The notes: generated by a model from the sequence alone, not told the origin. Positions 1 through 8,786 are shown, numbered from the stretch's first letter. The stretch: DNA of 64,000 nt from Prevotellaceae bacterium UBA6398 (GCA_002437495.1 DJQA01000006.1:1-64000); one strand, 5' to 3'. Numbers and translations are program-made.

Positions 1-400
1 GGTTGATATGGTTTTGAGTGTTTGTATTTCGTATGCCATACGCCCTGTATACCACCGCGTTAAACACATCACAAACCGTTGCGGCAGCATCGCGACAAGG
101 CAAAAAACGTTGCAAATGCCGCTCAATTCAGGGCGTATGCCATACGCCCCTACGGCGGTGCAAATTGTTGGTTTACATGGTTTTGAGTGTTTGTATTGCG
201 TATTGCATACGCCCGGTGCGCCACCGCACGAACCTCGCCGCAAACCACCGCGCCGCATTGCGAAATCCGCGGTTTGTAGAGGCGTATGGCATACGCCCTG
301 TATACCACCGCGTTAAACGCATCACAAACCGTTGCGGCAACATAGCAAAGCGATGCAATTCAGGGCGTATGGCATACACCCCTACGGCGGCTGAATTTTG
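1..400. repeat. Cluster of palindromic REP/BIME-like repeats
   Basis: At least four copies of a palindrome of type GGGCGTATGSCATACGCCC (around 29-45, 130-149, 200-216, 282-299, 366-384) alternate with 80-110 bp of GC-rich spacer repeating the words ACCACCGC and CAAACCGTTGCGGC. A direct repeat, GGTTTTGAGTGTTTGTATT at about 10-28 and again near 180-198, shows a higher-order unit of about 170 bp. The region is downstream of the minus-strand gene ending at 435 and probably continues to the left of the window. Short ORFs across it are products of the repeat and no gene is supported. Confidence 0.8.
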
Positions 401-434
401 TGATATATGTATATACAGTCTCCTTGCGCGGCTT

Positions 435-1802
435 TTATTTTGCCATCCAGTCGTCAAATTTTTTCATTGCTTTGGCAACGGGCTCGCAGGTGGCTGTGAA
501 ATACCACGCCAATGGCACGAAGCAGAACATGAAACGCTTGGCGGAATAGCTTAGTACGTTGTCTATGCTGTCCCAGCGGTAGTCTATTTGATAGAGTACG
601 AGGAAGTACAGGAAAACTCCTGCGGCAATGGAAAACAGTTTGGCTGTGTCGCTGTTGCGGTGCTTTATCATGAACCATGCATCGCCTATTATCGCTATCA
701 GCAGCGCAGTGAATGTCCAGCCGTAGTATTGCGTGTTGCTGAGCAAAGCCCATGCGCCGTTGAATATTGTTCCCGCCTTGTCGCCATCGAAATAAGGGTG
801 GGTTATTACGAACGATTGCACCGTCATTCCGAATGCGCGGGTGTATATCTGCCACAGTATTATTGGCGCAAAGGTGAGTAAAATTGGCAGAGCCTGTTTC
901 CATTCGCGTTTTCTTATGCATTCAAATGCCACGAGTGCCACTGCCACGAGAACAAACACCACCCCTTCGGCGCGGCACCATACGTTGAACGCCAACAGCA
1001 TGGAGCCAAGGGCAAGGCATCCCCTTTCTTTTTCCTGAAGCCAGCGCAGTATATATATTATGCCAAGCGAGGCGTAGGCGGCGTTCATTACGTTTGTTCC
1101 CGAAAGCGATGAGAACGATGTCATTTCGGGGGTGAGGACCACGAACAGCGTTGCCGCCATTGCCGCAGTGCGGCTTGTGGCGCGTGAAAGCACGGCGTAG
1201 AAAGCCACAAGGAACGACAGGTAGATTAATGCCGGGATTATTTTCGATGTTTCGGCTCCCAGGGCGTAAACATAGGCGTATGCCAGTTGCACAAGGGGGA
1301 AGTAGGCAATCGGGCTGCCCGGCGCGTGGATGCCCGGCATATAATCGCCGGTAAAGATGCTCATGCCACCGTATGTGTGCTCCTGCGCGGCAATGAAACC
1401 AAGTGTGTCAAACGCCGCGAGCGAGTCGCGGTCGTATGTGGGAAAGAACATGCATTTTTGGAAGTTGGCGTATTCCAGCCATGCCGTAAATGCGAGCAGC
1501 AGCAGCCAAACGAAATTGAACGTGTTTATGTCAATGGGGCGTTTCAGAGCCTCGACTACTTTATCTTTTTTTAATACCAACCCTGCGGCAAGCGCGGTGG
1601 CAACAACAAGGTCGGCTATTATAAGTGCGCCGCTTGTAAGCGGAATATGGCATAGGTCCATAATAGCCATTACAATGGTCATCACGCCGGTTCCTGCGGG
1701 GAAAGCAAGTCCTATACGTTCAAGGCGCGTGGTGAGTGTTGACAGGTTAAACACAGTGAGGTAACCCACCAAAAACAAAAGAAAAGTTCCTATTGCGTAC
1801 AT
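435..1802 (-). CDS. Multipass membrane protein, probable GT-C-type (GT39/ArnT-like) glycosyltransferase
   Basis: The 455-residue product is almost wholly hydrophobic, with about ten predicted membrane segments. The soluble stretch after the second or third segment carries YDRDSLAAFD followed by an APGSPIAYFP loop, which resembles the first periplasmic loop of GT-C sugar transferases that use polyprenyl-phosphate sugars. It starts 4 nt after the stop of the small membrane protein at 1807-2367, itself just behind a dolichol-phosphate-mannose-synthase-like GT2. The three probably form one operon that makes a lipid-linked sugar and transfers it outside the cytoplasmic membrane. The GT-C call rests on topology, one loop and context; the substrate is unknown. 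Confidence 0.6.
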   Translation of the reverse strand: MYAIGTFLLFLVGYLTVFNLSTLTTRLERIGLAFPAGTGVMTIVMAIMDLCHIPLTSGALIIADLVVATALAAGLVLKKDKVVEALKRPIDINTFNFVWLLLLAFTAWLEYANFQKCMFFPTYDRDSLAAFDTLGFIAAQEHTYGGMSIFTGDYMPGIHAPGSPIAYFPLVQLAYAYVYALGAETSKIIPALIYLSFLVAFYAVLSRATSRTAAMAATLFVVLTPEMTSFSSLSGTNVMNAAYASLGIIYILRWLQEKERGCLALGSMLLAFNVWCRAEGVVFVLVAVALVAFECIRKREWKQALPILLTFAPIILWQIYTRAFGMTVQSFVITHPYFDGDKAGTIFNGAWALLSNTQYYGWTFTALLIAIIGDAWFMIKHRNSDTAKLFSIAAGVFLYFLVLYQIDYRWDSIDNVLSYSAKRFMFCFVPLAWYFTATCEPVAKAMKKFDDWMAK

Positions 1803-1806
1803 GGCT

Positions 1807-2367
1807 TTATTGTTTGTTTTGAAGTTTTGCCGCCTCGGCGGGGCTGGTGGGCAACACGGTTATTTGCACGGCATCCGAAACCTTGTATGGCAGCAGTTCG
1901 CGCCAGTGTCCGTTTACTATCGCTACGTGTGTAAGTTTTTTGCTCCACGAGGTTTTGTTAAGTTCTTGTTTTATTACAATTTTGCGCGGATAGAGAAAGC
2001 GCACTGCCGACAGCTTGTCGCACAGGTTTCCGGAGAAGTTTATTCCTGCGGTTGCGTTTTTATCGGTGAAATCCTCGCGTGAGGGATAGAACACCACGGC
2101 GTTTTCGGGCGTTGTTCTGCGTATCATTTCAATGAATGCGTAGTCGTATCCGAGCTTGGTTTCGAGTTTCTGGTCGTAGGTGAAGTCTTTAATCTGCTTC
2201 ACTGCCTCAAGGTTGCCTTTTGCGTATCCGTCTATAAGCCATCCGTAGCCCATATTAGATTTCACAAGTGAAGGGCATAGCATGTAAACCACTGCGGCTA
2301 TCAACAGGTTCTTCATCCACCATGTGAAATCGTAGCGTGTGGATTTAGGGCTTTTGCTGTTGTTCAT
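1807..2367 (-). CDS. Small membrane-anchored protein of unknown function in glycosyltransferase operon
   Basis: The 186-residue product has one clear membrane segment near residues 18-36 (LLIAAVVYMLCPSLV) and then a soluble domain with GYDYAFIEMIRRTTPENAVVF, the kind of text found in the extracytoplasmic tail of GT-C-associated proteins. The start chosen is the Met at 2367 (MNNSKSPKS), 8 nt after the stop of the upstream GT2 gene; an in-frame Met at 2409 would overlap that gene by 34 nt. It lies 4 nt upstream of the polytopic gene at 435-1802. I do not recognise the family. It is probably an accessory or split C-terminal part of the neighbouring transferase. Confidence 0.6.
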   Translation of the reverse strand: MNNSKSPKSTRYDFTWWMKNLLIAAVVYMLCPSLVKSNMGYGWLIDGYAKGNLEAVKQIKDFTYDQKLETKLGYDYAFIEMIRRTTPENAVVFYPSREDFTDKNATAGINFSGNLCDKLSAVRFLYPRKIVIKQELNKTSWSKKLTHVAIVNGHWRELLPYKVSDAVQITVLPTSPAEAAKLQNKQ

Positions 2368-2375
2368 TTTTTGGT

Positions 2376-3104
2376 TCAATTTGTGAAACGGTATTTTATC
2401 AGTGTCCATACGGCTTCTATTCCGTCTGTCCAGCGCAGTTTTTTGCCTTGTTCGAGTGTGCGCGGTGAATAGTGTATGGGTACTTCGTGTATTTTGATTC
2501 CGAGTTTGGAAATTTTTGCGGTTACTTCGGGGCAGAATTCAAAGCCCTCGCAGCGCAGGTTGAAGCGTTTCAGCACTTCGGCGCGCATAAGCTTGTAGCA
2601 GGTGGGCTCGTCGGTGATGTGCTGTCCGTATAGTATGTTGGCGATGTGGGACACGAGCCGCCCGCCAAGGTAGAAGCTTCGGTAAAGGCTTTTGTTCTGC
2701 CTGTCGAGAAACCTTGAACCGTAAACCACCTCGTATTCCCCGTCTATCATTGTCTTCATTAGCGTCGCTATGTCGTTAGGGTCGAGTTCAAGGTCGCCGT
2801 CCTGTATGATTACGTAGTTGCCCGTTGCCACGGCGAGTGCTGTGCGTATTGCGCGTCCCTTGCCATGGTTTTCAATGTGGCGCAGTATTTTCACCGGGAG
2901 ATTTCCATCGGAAACAAAACGCTTTGCTTTGTCGTATGTGTCGTCTTTCGAACCGTCGTCAACTACAATAATTTCCTTGCCTATGCCGTATGGCAGAACC
3001 ACGTTGCACACCTTGTCAATTACCCGGCATATGTTGCCGGCCTCGTTGTATGCCGGTATGATTATGGACAATTTATGGTTGCTTAAATCTTTTTTATCGT
3101 TCAT
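2376..3104 (-). CDS. Glycosyltransferase family 2, dolichyl-phosphate-mannose-synthase-like
   Basis: A 242-residue cytoplasmic GT2 enzyme that probably charges a polyprenyl phosphate with a hexose. Visible are the N-terminal IIIPAYNEAGNI strand-loop, the nucleotide-binding VVDDGSKDDT, the DXD-like metal site QDGDLELDP near residues 100-110, and the GSRF segment seen in DPM1-like enzymes. There is no C-terminal membrane helix. It is first in a minus-strand three-gene unit with a small membrane protein and a polytopic probable GT-C, so its product may be the donor for the latter. A TAnnTTTG promoter box lies about 31 bp upstream. The fold is certain; the sugar is unknown. Confidence 0.88.
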   Translation of the reverse strand: MNDKKDLSNHKLSIIIPAYNEAGNICRVIDKVCNVVLPYGIGKEIIVVDDGSKDDTYDKAKRFVSDGNLPVKILRHIENHGKGRAIRTALAVATGNYVIIQDGDLELDPNDIATLMKTMIDGEYEVVYGSRFLDRQNKSLYRSFYLGGRLVSHIANILYGQHITDEPTCYKLMRAEVLKRFNLRCEGFEFCPEVTAKISKLGIKIHEVPIHYSPRTLEQGKKLRWTDGIEAVWTLIKYRFTN

Positions 3105-3134
3105 CGCGGTGGGGCGGTTTCTGTTTCAAGACCA

Positions 3135-3142
3135 CAAATTTA
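3135..3142 (-). promoter_or_regulatory. Putative -7 box (TAAATTTG) of the glycosyltransferase operon
   Basis: On the minus strand these bases read TAAATTTG, an exact match to the Bacteroidetes -7 consensus TAnnTTTG, 31-38 bp upstream of the GT2 start at 3104. I see no good -33 TTTG at the expected 19-21 bp. Confidence 0.5.
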
Positions 3143-3210
3143 ATGCTTTTTTTTGTCCTGCGGTTTTCGCGTCCAATATTTTTGGTTCAGCCGTGTTTTT
3201 GCGGCTGAAA

Positions 3211-3315
3211 AAGGTCTGATGTGGAAAAAACTACATCAGACATAGTTTTTCCTACATCGGACATAGTTTTTCTTACATCCGATGTAGTTTTTACTGTGTC
3301 AAATTTGGTTTTCCG
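3211..3315. repeat. 21-bp-period repeat array, copy 1
   Basis: This array opens with the hairpin GTCTGATGT / ACATCAGAC (3214-3222 and 3233-3241). It continues with three units of CATAGTTTTTCCTACATCGGA type at a 21-bp period and ends in a diverged TGTGTCAAATTTGG unit. It sits in the divergent spacer between the GT2 operon and the SGNH-hydrolase gene. Translated in either direction it stays open (TSDIVFLTSDVVF-like), which only reflects a period divisible by three. A degenerate partner palindrome element follows at 3318-3420. Confidence 0.85.
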
Positions 3316-3317
3316 GG

Positions 3318-3420
3318 GTTGCCATTTGCGCGTATCGCAGCGGTGCACGACGTACGCCCTGTACATCACCGCACGAACTGCATTGCACAGGCAAGACAGG
3401 CCGGTGCGGCAATATGGCAA
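3318..3420. repeat. Degenerate palindromic element adjoining 21-bp array (composite copy)
   Basis: The bases read TTGCCATTTGCGCGTATCGC, then ACGTACGCCCTGTAC, ATCACCGCACGAACTGCATT and GTGCGGCAATATGGC. These are the same words, in the same order, as in the intact elements at 36545-36662 and 49868-49981, but the closing palindrome is lost. It follows directly on the 21-bp array, as in the other composite copies. The rest of the spacer (3421-3567) is AT-rich and holds only a weak promoter-like TGTAATTTTA at 3528-3537. Confidence 0.6.
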
Positions 3421-3567
3421 AAATGTGTAATCCTGTCCAAAAATCAGAAGCTTCTTGTTCCGAATTCATGTCAATGTGCAAAAAAAAACAATAAGTGCAA
3501 TCTTGTAAAAAATATTGTGTAATTTTAGCGGCGTATCATGAGAACAACGTTTTAATACCATAAAATT

Positions 3568-4590
3568 ATGAAACAGCTAAAGTTTACTTTGTGCCTTTTG
3601 CTGACGGGCATATTTATATGTATGTCTGCGGCGGCAAAAGACAAAATCCACGTGGTCTTCATAGGCAACAGCATCACGTATGGCGCGACGCTTTCAGACC
3701 CGGCAACGCAGGCTCCGCCGGTGATAACGGGGCAGCTGTTGCAGAAACGCACCAACCACACCGTAAGGATAAAGAACTGCGGCGTGAGCGGCATAACGAC
3801 GTTCGGCTTTCTGCCCGGACGCGGGGCTTACAACAACGCCGTTAGCGCGGGGGAGGAGTTCGGCGGCGAGGCCGGGCCGCTTTATTTCTCAATAATGCTC
3901 GGCACTAACGACAGCGCCGAAAAAGGCCCCGAAGGCTCGCCGGTGAGTACCGACACATACAAGGAGAACATCAGGAAAATAATTGACGCGCTGCACGAGA
4001 AGTTCCCCAAAGCAAAGTTCGTGCTGAACTATCCCATTTGGTACAGCCCCACGACGCACAACGGCGCAACCTATCTACAGGCGGGGCTTGACAGGCTGAA
4101 GTCCTATCACCCTGTGATCGACGACATTTTGGACGAATACGCTTCCTCGAACCCCGGTATGGTGTATGGTGGCTCGAAGGAGGCTTTCAGCTTTTTCGAG
4201 AACAACAACGACTACTTCACTTCCGAAGCCGGAAACTCCGGGACGTTCTGGCTTCATCCCAACGCGCCGGGTGCGGTGAAACTCGCCGGCTTCTGGGCTG
4301 ACGCCATAATGAATGTGCTTGCCACAGACGGCATCGGCGAGGGCGACGACGAGGACGACAAGTGGATGAAGGGCAAGGGCCTCATCACCGACTCGGTGTG
4401 CAGATTACCACCAACACAATGGAGAGCCTCCAGTTCTCCACCTCCAACCTCATACGTCCCGAAATCGAGGGCTACGGTTCGGGGCAGTACATTTACCACT
4501 GCTCGTGGACCAACCCGCTTCCCGCCGGCGAATACCCGTATCTGCAAATACACCTCAACGAGGCGCAGAGCGATATATTCTTCCACATGA
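3568..4590 (+). CDS. Secreted SGNH/GDSL-type esterase domain: N-terminal part of a frame-broken giant protein
   Basis: Residues 1-22 form a signal peptide. SGNH block I is FIGNSITYG (Ser35) and block III is LGTNDS (112-117). The closing block is TFWLHPNAPG (His230), where the Asp usually found three residues before the His is Phe. The meaningful frame runs to about base 4398 (WMKGKGLITDSV). Downstream text in this frame is not coding: the next domain continues in the frame one base back, from about 4399 (QITTNTMESLQF). A single missing base in the CGGTGTGCAG stretch would explain this. The domain resembles polysaccharide O-acetylesterases of plant-glycan utilisers; substrate unknown. The intact parent would be about 1613 residues (3568-8407). 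Confidence 0.75.
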   Translation: MKQLKFTLCLLLTGIFICMSAAAKDKIHVVFIGNSITYGATLSDPATQAPPVITGQLLQKRTNHTVRIKNCGVSGITTFGFLPGRGAYNNAVSAGEEFGGEAGPLYFSIMLGTNDSAEKGPEGSPVSTDTYKENIRKIIDALHEKFPKAKFVLNYPIWYSPTTHNGATYLQAGLDRLKSYHPVIDDILDEYASSNPGMVYGGSKEAFSFFENNNDYFTSEAGNSGTFWLHPNAPGAVKLAGFWADAIMNVLATDGIGEGDDEDDKWMKGKGLITDSVCRLPPTQWRASSSPPPTSYVPKSRATVRGSTFTTARGPTRFPPANTRICKYTSTRRRAIYSST

Positions 4591-6182
4591 TAAGCTCGGA
4601 ATGGTTAGGCACGTACGACACTCCGCAGGACATGGACATCCTTGCGACCAACACCCCCAACGATGAAAGCTCGTGGCAGACAGTGGCGGTGCTTACCGAC
4701 ATTGTAACTGCGGTTGCCCACCCGATAGACTACTATTCGCCGCATATCGCCCTCGGGGGCAGCTACACCGACTTGCGTTTTGTGGCGAAGAAAAACGTGA
4801 ACGGACGTTTGGATGCGAACGGAAATCCTCTGTTCAACCTCGGGCGTTTCCAGGTAATTAAGGCCGAAAGCACCGATGTCCCAATCCACAAGCTGCAAAA
4901 GTTGCTTGATGACATTTCTGAGAAAAGTCCGCAATACCAGGGCGGCACAGAGCCGGGATATTATTCGGCGGATGCGATTTTGGAATACACCACGGCTTAC
5001 GAGGACGCTAACTACGCCCTGTCGCAAACCCTCTCGGACGAGGAGTATTCAAAGGCGGAGCAGAATCTGCGCAAGGCTTACGAGGCGGTAGAGGCTTCGC
5101 TCGTGAAAGTTACAGGCGGTTATTACTATTTTGTCAATTCCAGCGCAGCTTTCAACAGCAAGCAGGGCGTGGAGAAAGCCATGTGCGTGCTCGCCAACGG
5201 CAAGCTGGGATGGAACACGTTCGACAGAAAAGACCCGAAGTTCCTCTTCAAGGTCGCGCCTGTGGGAGACGGCACTTTCAGCATACAGAGCGTTTACAAC
5301 AACAAGTATATCGGCTCGGTGAAAGGTATGAGCAAAAATGTGCCGCTTACCGGCCAGCCGCAAACCTTGCAGACAATAACCCAGATAGGCACTTATCCGC
5401 AGTTCTTCATTGCCAATACGTCAAACGACGTTCCCTATTGCGCCAACGGACATAATGACGGCGCGGGGCTGAAAGGCGAGATAATCAACACTGCGGGCGG
5501 CGCAGACTCGCCGTCGGCATGGTTCGTGTTCGCGCAAAACGACACGCAGCTAACCGACAGCCTTGTAAGCGCGGGAAGGAACGACTGCCTTAAAGACCAG
5601 GCAACAACTGCGATAAACTCAACGGCAGCTGTCCGCGAAAAGGTCAACGAATATGAAGTCTATATCACGAAGGGTTCGCAAATAACCTCAAACTCCGAAC
5701 AAGGACAGTTCGTTACGTCAAACCTCATCCGACCCGAAAGCGACGGCTACGGCACGAACGAATATATCTGGCACACTTCGTGGAGCGACCCGCAGAAGCC
5801 GGGGGAATACGCGTGGCTTCAGGTGAGCCTTGACTCGCCGGTGGACGCTATCAAGTTCCGCATGGTAAGTTCGGAATGGCAAATGACGCACGACACTCCC
5901 AAGGACGTTGAAATTCTCGCCACCAACACTCCCGAAGATGAGGACTCCTGGAAGAGCATAACCGAACTCAACAATATTGTTACAGAGGTGGTGCATCCCG
6001 TGAAGTATGTTTCCCCGGTAATAAGCCTTGGCGAAAGTTACAGCAACCTCCGTTTCCTTGTCAAGTCAACCGTCAGCAACCGCTTGAACGCATTGGGCGG
6101 CTTCTACGTAAGTCTCGGACGTTTCCAGGTTATGGGAACGCGCCCATTGCCAATTCAGAATATTACGTGGTTGAGGGAATGA
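4362..6182 (+). CDS. Middle part of the frame-broken SGNH/discoidin protein (two discoidin-like domains and a lectin-like domain)
   Basis: This frame has no start of its own; useful coding begins near 4399, and the Met at 4362 is incidental. It holds a first discoidin-like (F5/8 type C) domain with SNLIRPEIEGYGSGQYIYH and ILATNTPNDESSW, a helical linker, and a RICIN-like beta-trefoil segment (YYYFVNSSAAFNSKQG to SPSAWFVFAQ). A second discoidin copy follows (SNLIRPESDGYGTNEYIWH to SLGRFQVMG). After VMG at about 6136 the frame decays (TRPLPIQNITWLRE, stop) while the homologous text APIANSEYYVVEGMKAA continues one base back. Restoring one G in the run ATGGGAACG would rejoin them. It is probably surface carbohydrate-binding. 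Confidence 0.7.
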   Translation: MDEGQGPHHRLGVQITTNTMESLQFSTSNLIRPEIEGYGSGQYIYHCSWTNPLPAGEYPYLQIHLNEAQSDIFFHMISSEWLGTYDTPQDMDILATNTPNDESSWQTVAVLTDIVTAVAHPIDYYSPHIALGGSYTDLRFVAKKNVNGRLDANGNPLFNLGRFQVIKAESTDVPIHKLQKLLDDISEKSPQYQGGTEPGYYSADAILEYTTAYEDANYALSQTLSDEEYSKAEQNLRKAYEAVEASLVKVTGGYYYFVNSSAAFNSKQGVEKAMCVLANGKLGWNTFDRKDPKFLFKVAPVGDGTFSIQSVYNNKYIGSVKGMSKNVPLTGQPQTLQTITQIGTYPQFFIANTSNDVPYCANGHNDGAGLKGEIINTAGGADSPSAWFVFAQNDTQLTDSLVSAGRNDCLKDQATTAINSTAAVREKVNEYEVYITKGSQITSNSEQGQFVTSNLIRPESDGYGTNEYIWHTSWSDPQKPGEYAWLQVSLDSPVDAIKFRMVSSEWQMTHDTPKDVEILATNTPEDEDSWKSITELNNIVTEVVHPVKYVSPVISLGESYSNLRFLVKSTVSNRLNALGGFYVSLGRFQVMGTRPLPIQNITWLRE

Positions 6183-8407
6183 AGGCGGCTTGCGACAACT
6201 ACGACAATATTGCGGCAGACGTAAAACAGAAACTTGCGGACGGCTCTTTGACCGTTGCCGACATCGACGCGCTTTATGACGCTGCCAAGGAAATAGACCG
6301 CCTTTACGTTGACCGCGATTCCATTTACGGAGTGTTCGCGAGCCTCCTTGATAAAGCGCAGACCGCTTACGACAATGCGGTCCCCTCACTCCAGGCGGTT
6401 ATAGTCAACGGCGAGCAGATAACGTCTAACTCCGTACAAAGCGATCAGTTCACTCCCGCAAATCTTATCCGTCCCGAAAGCGACGGCTACGGCACAGGGC
6501 AGTATATATTCCACACTTCGTGGAGCGATCCGCTTCCGGCTGACGAATATCCCTATTTGCAGGTTCACATGAATGCGCCGCAGAGTTCCTTCCGCTTCAG
6601 CATGATAAGTTCGGAATGGGATTTCACGTACGACACGCCCGAAGATATGGAAATCCTCGCCACCAACACTCCCGATGACGAGAACTCGTGGACGAGCGTA
6701 AAAGAACTCACAGCCATTGTTTCGGGTTCAGGGCAGGCAGACGCACACCCGGTGAGATATACTTCACCTATGATTGAGCTTGGCGCAGAATATTCCAACG
6801 TGCGCTTTTTGGTGAAAAAGACAATCAATATGCGTACGAGCGGCACAGGCGGCTTCTATCTCAGCCTCGGACGTTTCCAGATGTACACGGGCATCGACCC
6901 GGAGCGCGTGCAGTATAACTACAACCCTGAGGTGAAGACGGCGGCCGACGAGCTGAAAGCCCTTATCGAGGCGGGCAAGACCAAAGGCACACACGATGTA
7001 TTGCCGGGCGACATAACCACGCTTGAGGGAGCAATTGCCAAGCTGCTCGACGCCTATGCCGACACAACCGAGCTTTCAAGGCTCTACAACAAGATGATAA
7101 AGTGGGCCGGCAACATGGAAGTGGGCGAAGAAATCGGCATGGTTGACGACGAGGCAAGCATTGACGATTTTGTGTCGGCGGTTAAGGCTGCCCGCAGCGT
7201 CGTTAGCGAGAAACAGCCGATGAAGGACGACATAAAGGGCATTAACGATGCAAAGGCGGCGCTTATCGGGCACACAAGGCAGATAGAGCCAAACAAATGG
7301 TATTACATATACTCCAAGAGCAATCTGGAGTATTGCGCCAACAAGGCAATTTATCTTGACAACCCCGATGCCGGCGCGAGCATAAGGTTCGGACAGTATG
7401 CCGGCGAGGACGAGGCCCCCGCATATTTGGAGAATCCTTACGCAATGTGGCGTTTCGTTCCGATAGAGGGTACGGACGGCTATTCTTTACAGAATCTCGC
7501 GACCTCACACAGCATAGCCCCGACCAGCGGACGCGGCGAGGCGAACGTCTGCCGTATGCAGGGCGGCTTCTCTCCTTTCCGCGTGGACTACATAGGCAAA
7601 GGACAGATGCAGTTTGTGTCGCTCAACGAAAACAACGCGGAGGAATATCCGCTCCATGCGCAGGACAGGGGCAGCGTAATTGTGCCTTGGGCTACCGATG
7701 TTGACGGCGCTTCGTGCTGGGGCGTTATTCCCGTGGAGGATGACGCATACCTTAACTTCCCGATTGAGGCAAACAGCATAAGGGTCATGACCTTGCCGTT
7801 TGACATATCTGCCGGCGCAAACTCTCTGATGTCAATGAACTCCAATGCCTTCACATATTCCGTGAAGAACATCACGGTGGACGCGTCGGCGGGCAAGACT
7901 TCGGTTGAGCTTACGCTTTGCGAGGAGGTGAAAGCAGGTGTGCCGTTCGTCATAATCGAGGGCGACTACAACGAATACGATGCGGAGAATGTCGAGACCA
8001 CAAGCATTTACACCACGCTGCCCGCCGCGGTTGACACAACTGTGCGCGAGGCTAACGGACTTGCCGGCACGTTCGACGGATGCGACATCAGTAAGGAAGG
8101 CTACGGCTACATGAGGGGCGGGAAGCTCAACGTTACCACCGGAACGCCTGTGCATATCTATGGCATGAGCGGTTGGCTCGACCTTGACAAAGTAAGTCCG
8201 CAGGAAGGCGCAACCGATGTTGTGATTACCGTTGACGGCATTATCAATGACATTCGCGAGATTGACGCAGCCGCAGCGAAAGCCTGCGTAAACGTTTACA
8301 CCGTTGACGGAACGCTCGTCAGGAGGAACATAAGTCCCGCCGAGGCTGCAAAGACGCTCTCAAAGGGCATCTACATCATAGGCGGCAGGAAGGTGCTTGT
8401 GAAATAA
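6167..8407 (+). CDS. C-terminal part of the frame-broken SGNH/discoidin protein with sorting-type tail
   Basis: The frame is already meaningful upstream of its first GTG (APIANSEYYVV from about 6143), so 6167 is not a real start. The order is: helical linker (MKAACDNYDNIAADVKQK); third discoidin-like domain (ANLIRPESDGYGTGQYIFH to SLGRFQMYTG); a FIVAR-like helical stretch; a second RICIN-like domain (PNKWYYIYSKSNLEYC to GASCWGVIP); a beta-rich domain; and the tail VYTVDGTLVRR to KGIYIIGGRKVLVK. That tail matches the C-terminal beta-domain of secreted or surface Bacteroidales proteins of the T9SS-substrate style. A strong hairpin terminator follows 22 nt after the stop. Base composition matches its neighbours. 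Confidence 0.72.
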   Translation: MVEGMKAACDNYDNIAADVKQKLADGSLTVADIDALYDAAKEIDRLYVDRDSIYGVFASLLDKAQTAYDNAVPSLQAVIVNGEQITSNSVQSDQFTPANLIRPESDGYGTGQYIFHTSWSDPLPADEYPYLQVHMNAPQSSFRFSMISSEWDFTYDTPEDMEILATNTPDDENSWTSVKELTAIVSGSGQADAHPVRYTSPMIELGAEYSNVRFLVKKTINMRTSGTGGFYLSLGRFQMYTGIDPERVQYNYNPEVKTAADELKALIEAGKTKGTHDVLPGDITTLEGAIAKLLDAYADTTELSRLYNKMIKWAGNMEVGEEIGMVDDEASIDDFVSAVKAARSVVSEKQPMKDDIKGINDAKAALIGHTRQIEPNKWYYIYSKSNLEYCANKAIYLDNPDAGASIRFGQYAGEDEAPAYLENPYAMWRFVPIEGTDGYSLQNLATSHSIAPTSGRGEANVCRMQGGFSPFRVDYIGKGQMQFVSLNENNAEEYPLHAQDRGSVIVPWATDVDGASCWGVIPVEDDAYLNFPIEANSIRVMTLPFDISAGANSLMSMNSNAFTYSVKNITVDASAGKTSVELTLCEEVKAGVPFVIIEGDYNEYDAENVETTSIYTTLPAAVDTTVREANGLAGTFDGCDISKEGYGYMRGGKLNVTTGTPVHIYGMSGWLDLDKVSPQEGATDVVITVDGIINDIREIDAAAAKACVNVYTVDGTLVRRNISPAEAAKTLSKGIYIIGGRKVLVK

Positions 8408-8429
8408 AGTGCAGTTTTGGCATATATTG

Positions 8430-8470
8430 AATCAGTACGGAGGCGGTTGCGCCCCCGCACTGATTTTTTT
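8430..8470 (+). terminator. Rho-independent terminator after the SGNH/discoidin locus
   Basis: AATCAGT pairs with ACTGATT, extended inward by GC-rich pairing (CGGAGGCG / GCGCCCCCG) around a GTT loop, and is followed by TTTTTTT. It lies 22 nt past the stop at 8407. Confidence 0.85.
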
Positions 8471-8561
8471 AGAAGAAGCGTTCTTTGCGAAAAAATCCCC
8501 AACCTCTAAACGTGCCCGTATGTGTTTTGGCGTTGTTCCCGCTTTGCTCCAGTTCGGGATG

Positions 8562-8752
8562 AATGCGTACAGGGCGTATGCAATACGCAACATAAATGTA
8601 TATACAGCAATCAATCAGAGAATTGTACCGCTGTAGGGGCGTATTGCATACGCCCTGAATTGCGCAGATTATGCAATTGGTGCGGCGGTTTGCGGCGCGG
8701 TTCATGCGGCGGCGTAAAGGGCGTATGCCATACGCCCCTACAATTCCCGCAA
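8562..8752. repeat. Palindromic REP/BIME-like element, composite copy
   Basis: Three palindromes of GGGCGTATTGCATACGCCC type (about 8571-8588, 8636-8654, 8717-8736) flank GC-rich spacer with the shared words GGTGCGGCGGTTTGCGGCG. The strand sense is the reverse of the copies at 36545 and 49868. The inner span 8634-8741 is the intact pair bounded by GTAGGGGCGTATT and CGCCCCTAC. No gene is supported in the surrounding 8471-9057. Confidence 0.85.
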
Positions 8753-8786
8753 AACCATAATCGCCCGTCCTTTCCCAAACACCCCG

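Noticed and set aside
8..554. ORFs of 102 and 178 codons over the left repeat cluster
   Set aside because: They are translations of the palindromic repeat (GVCHTP-, YGIRPVYH-like text recurs at every copy), with no start context.
3211..3315. CRISPR array
   Set aside because: Units are contiguous without unique spacers, are too short, vary in sequence, and no cas gene is present.
3187..3430. ORFs on both strands giving TSDIVFLTSDVVF / KTMSDVGKTMSDV repeats
   Set aside because: A 21-bp repeat has a period divisible by three and no stop words, so both strands stay open; all nine arrays would give the same false peptide.
4362..6182. Programmed ribosomal frameshifting in the SGNH/discoidin gene
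   Set aside because: No slippery heptamer plus downstream structure is seen at either join, and two -1 events in one gene would be exceptional; loss of a base is simpler.
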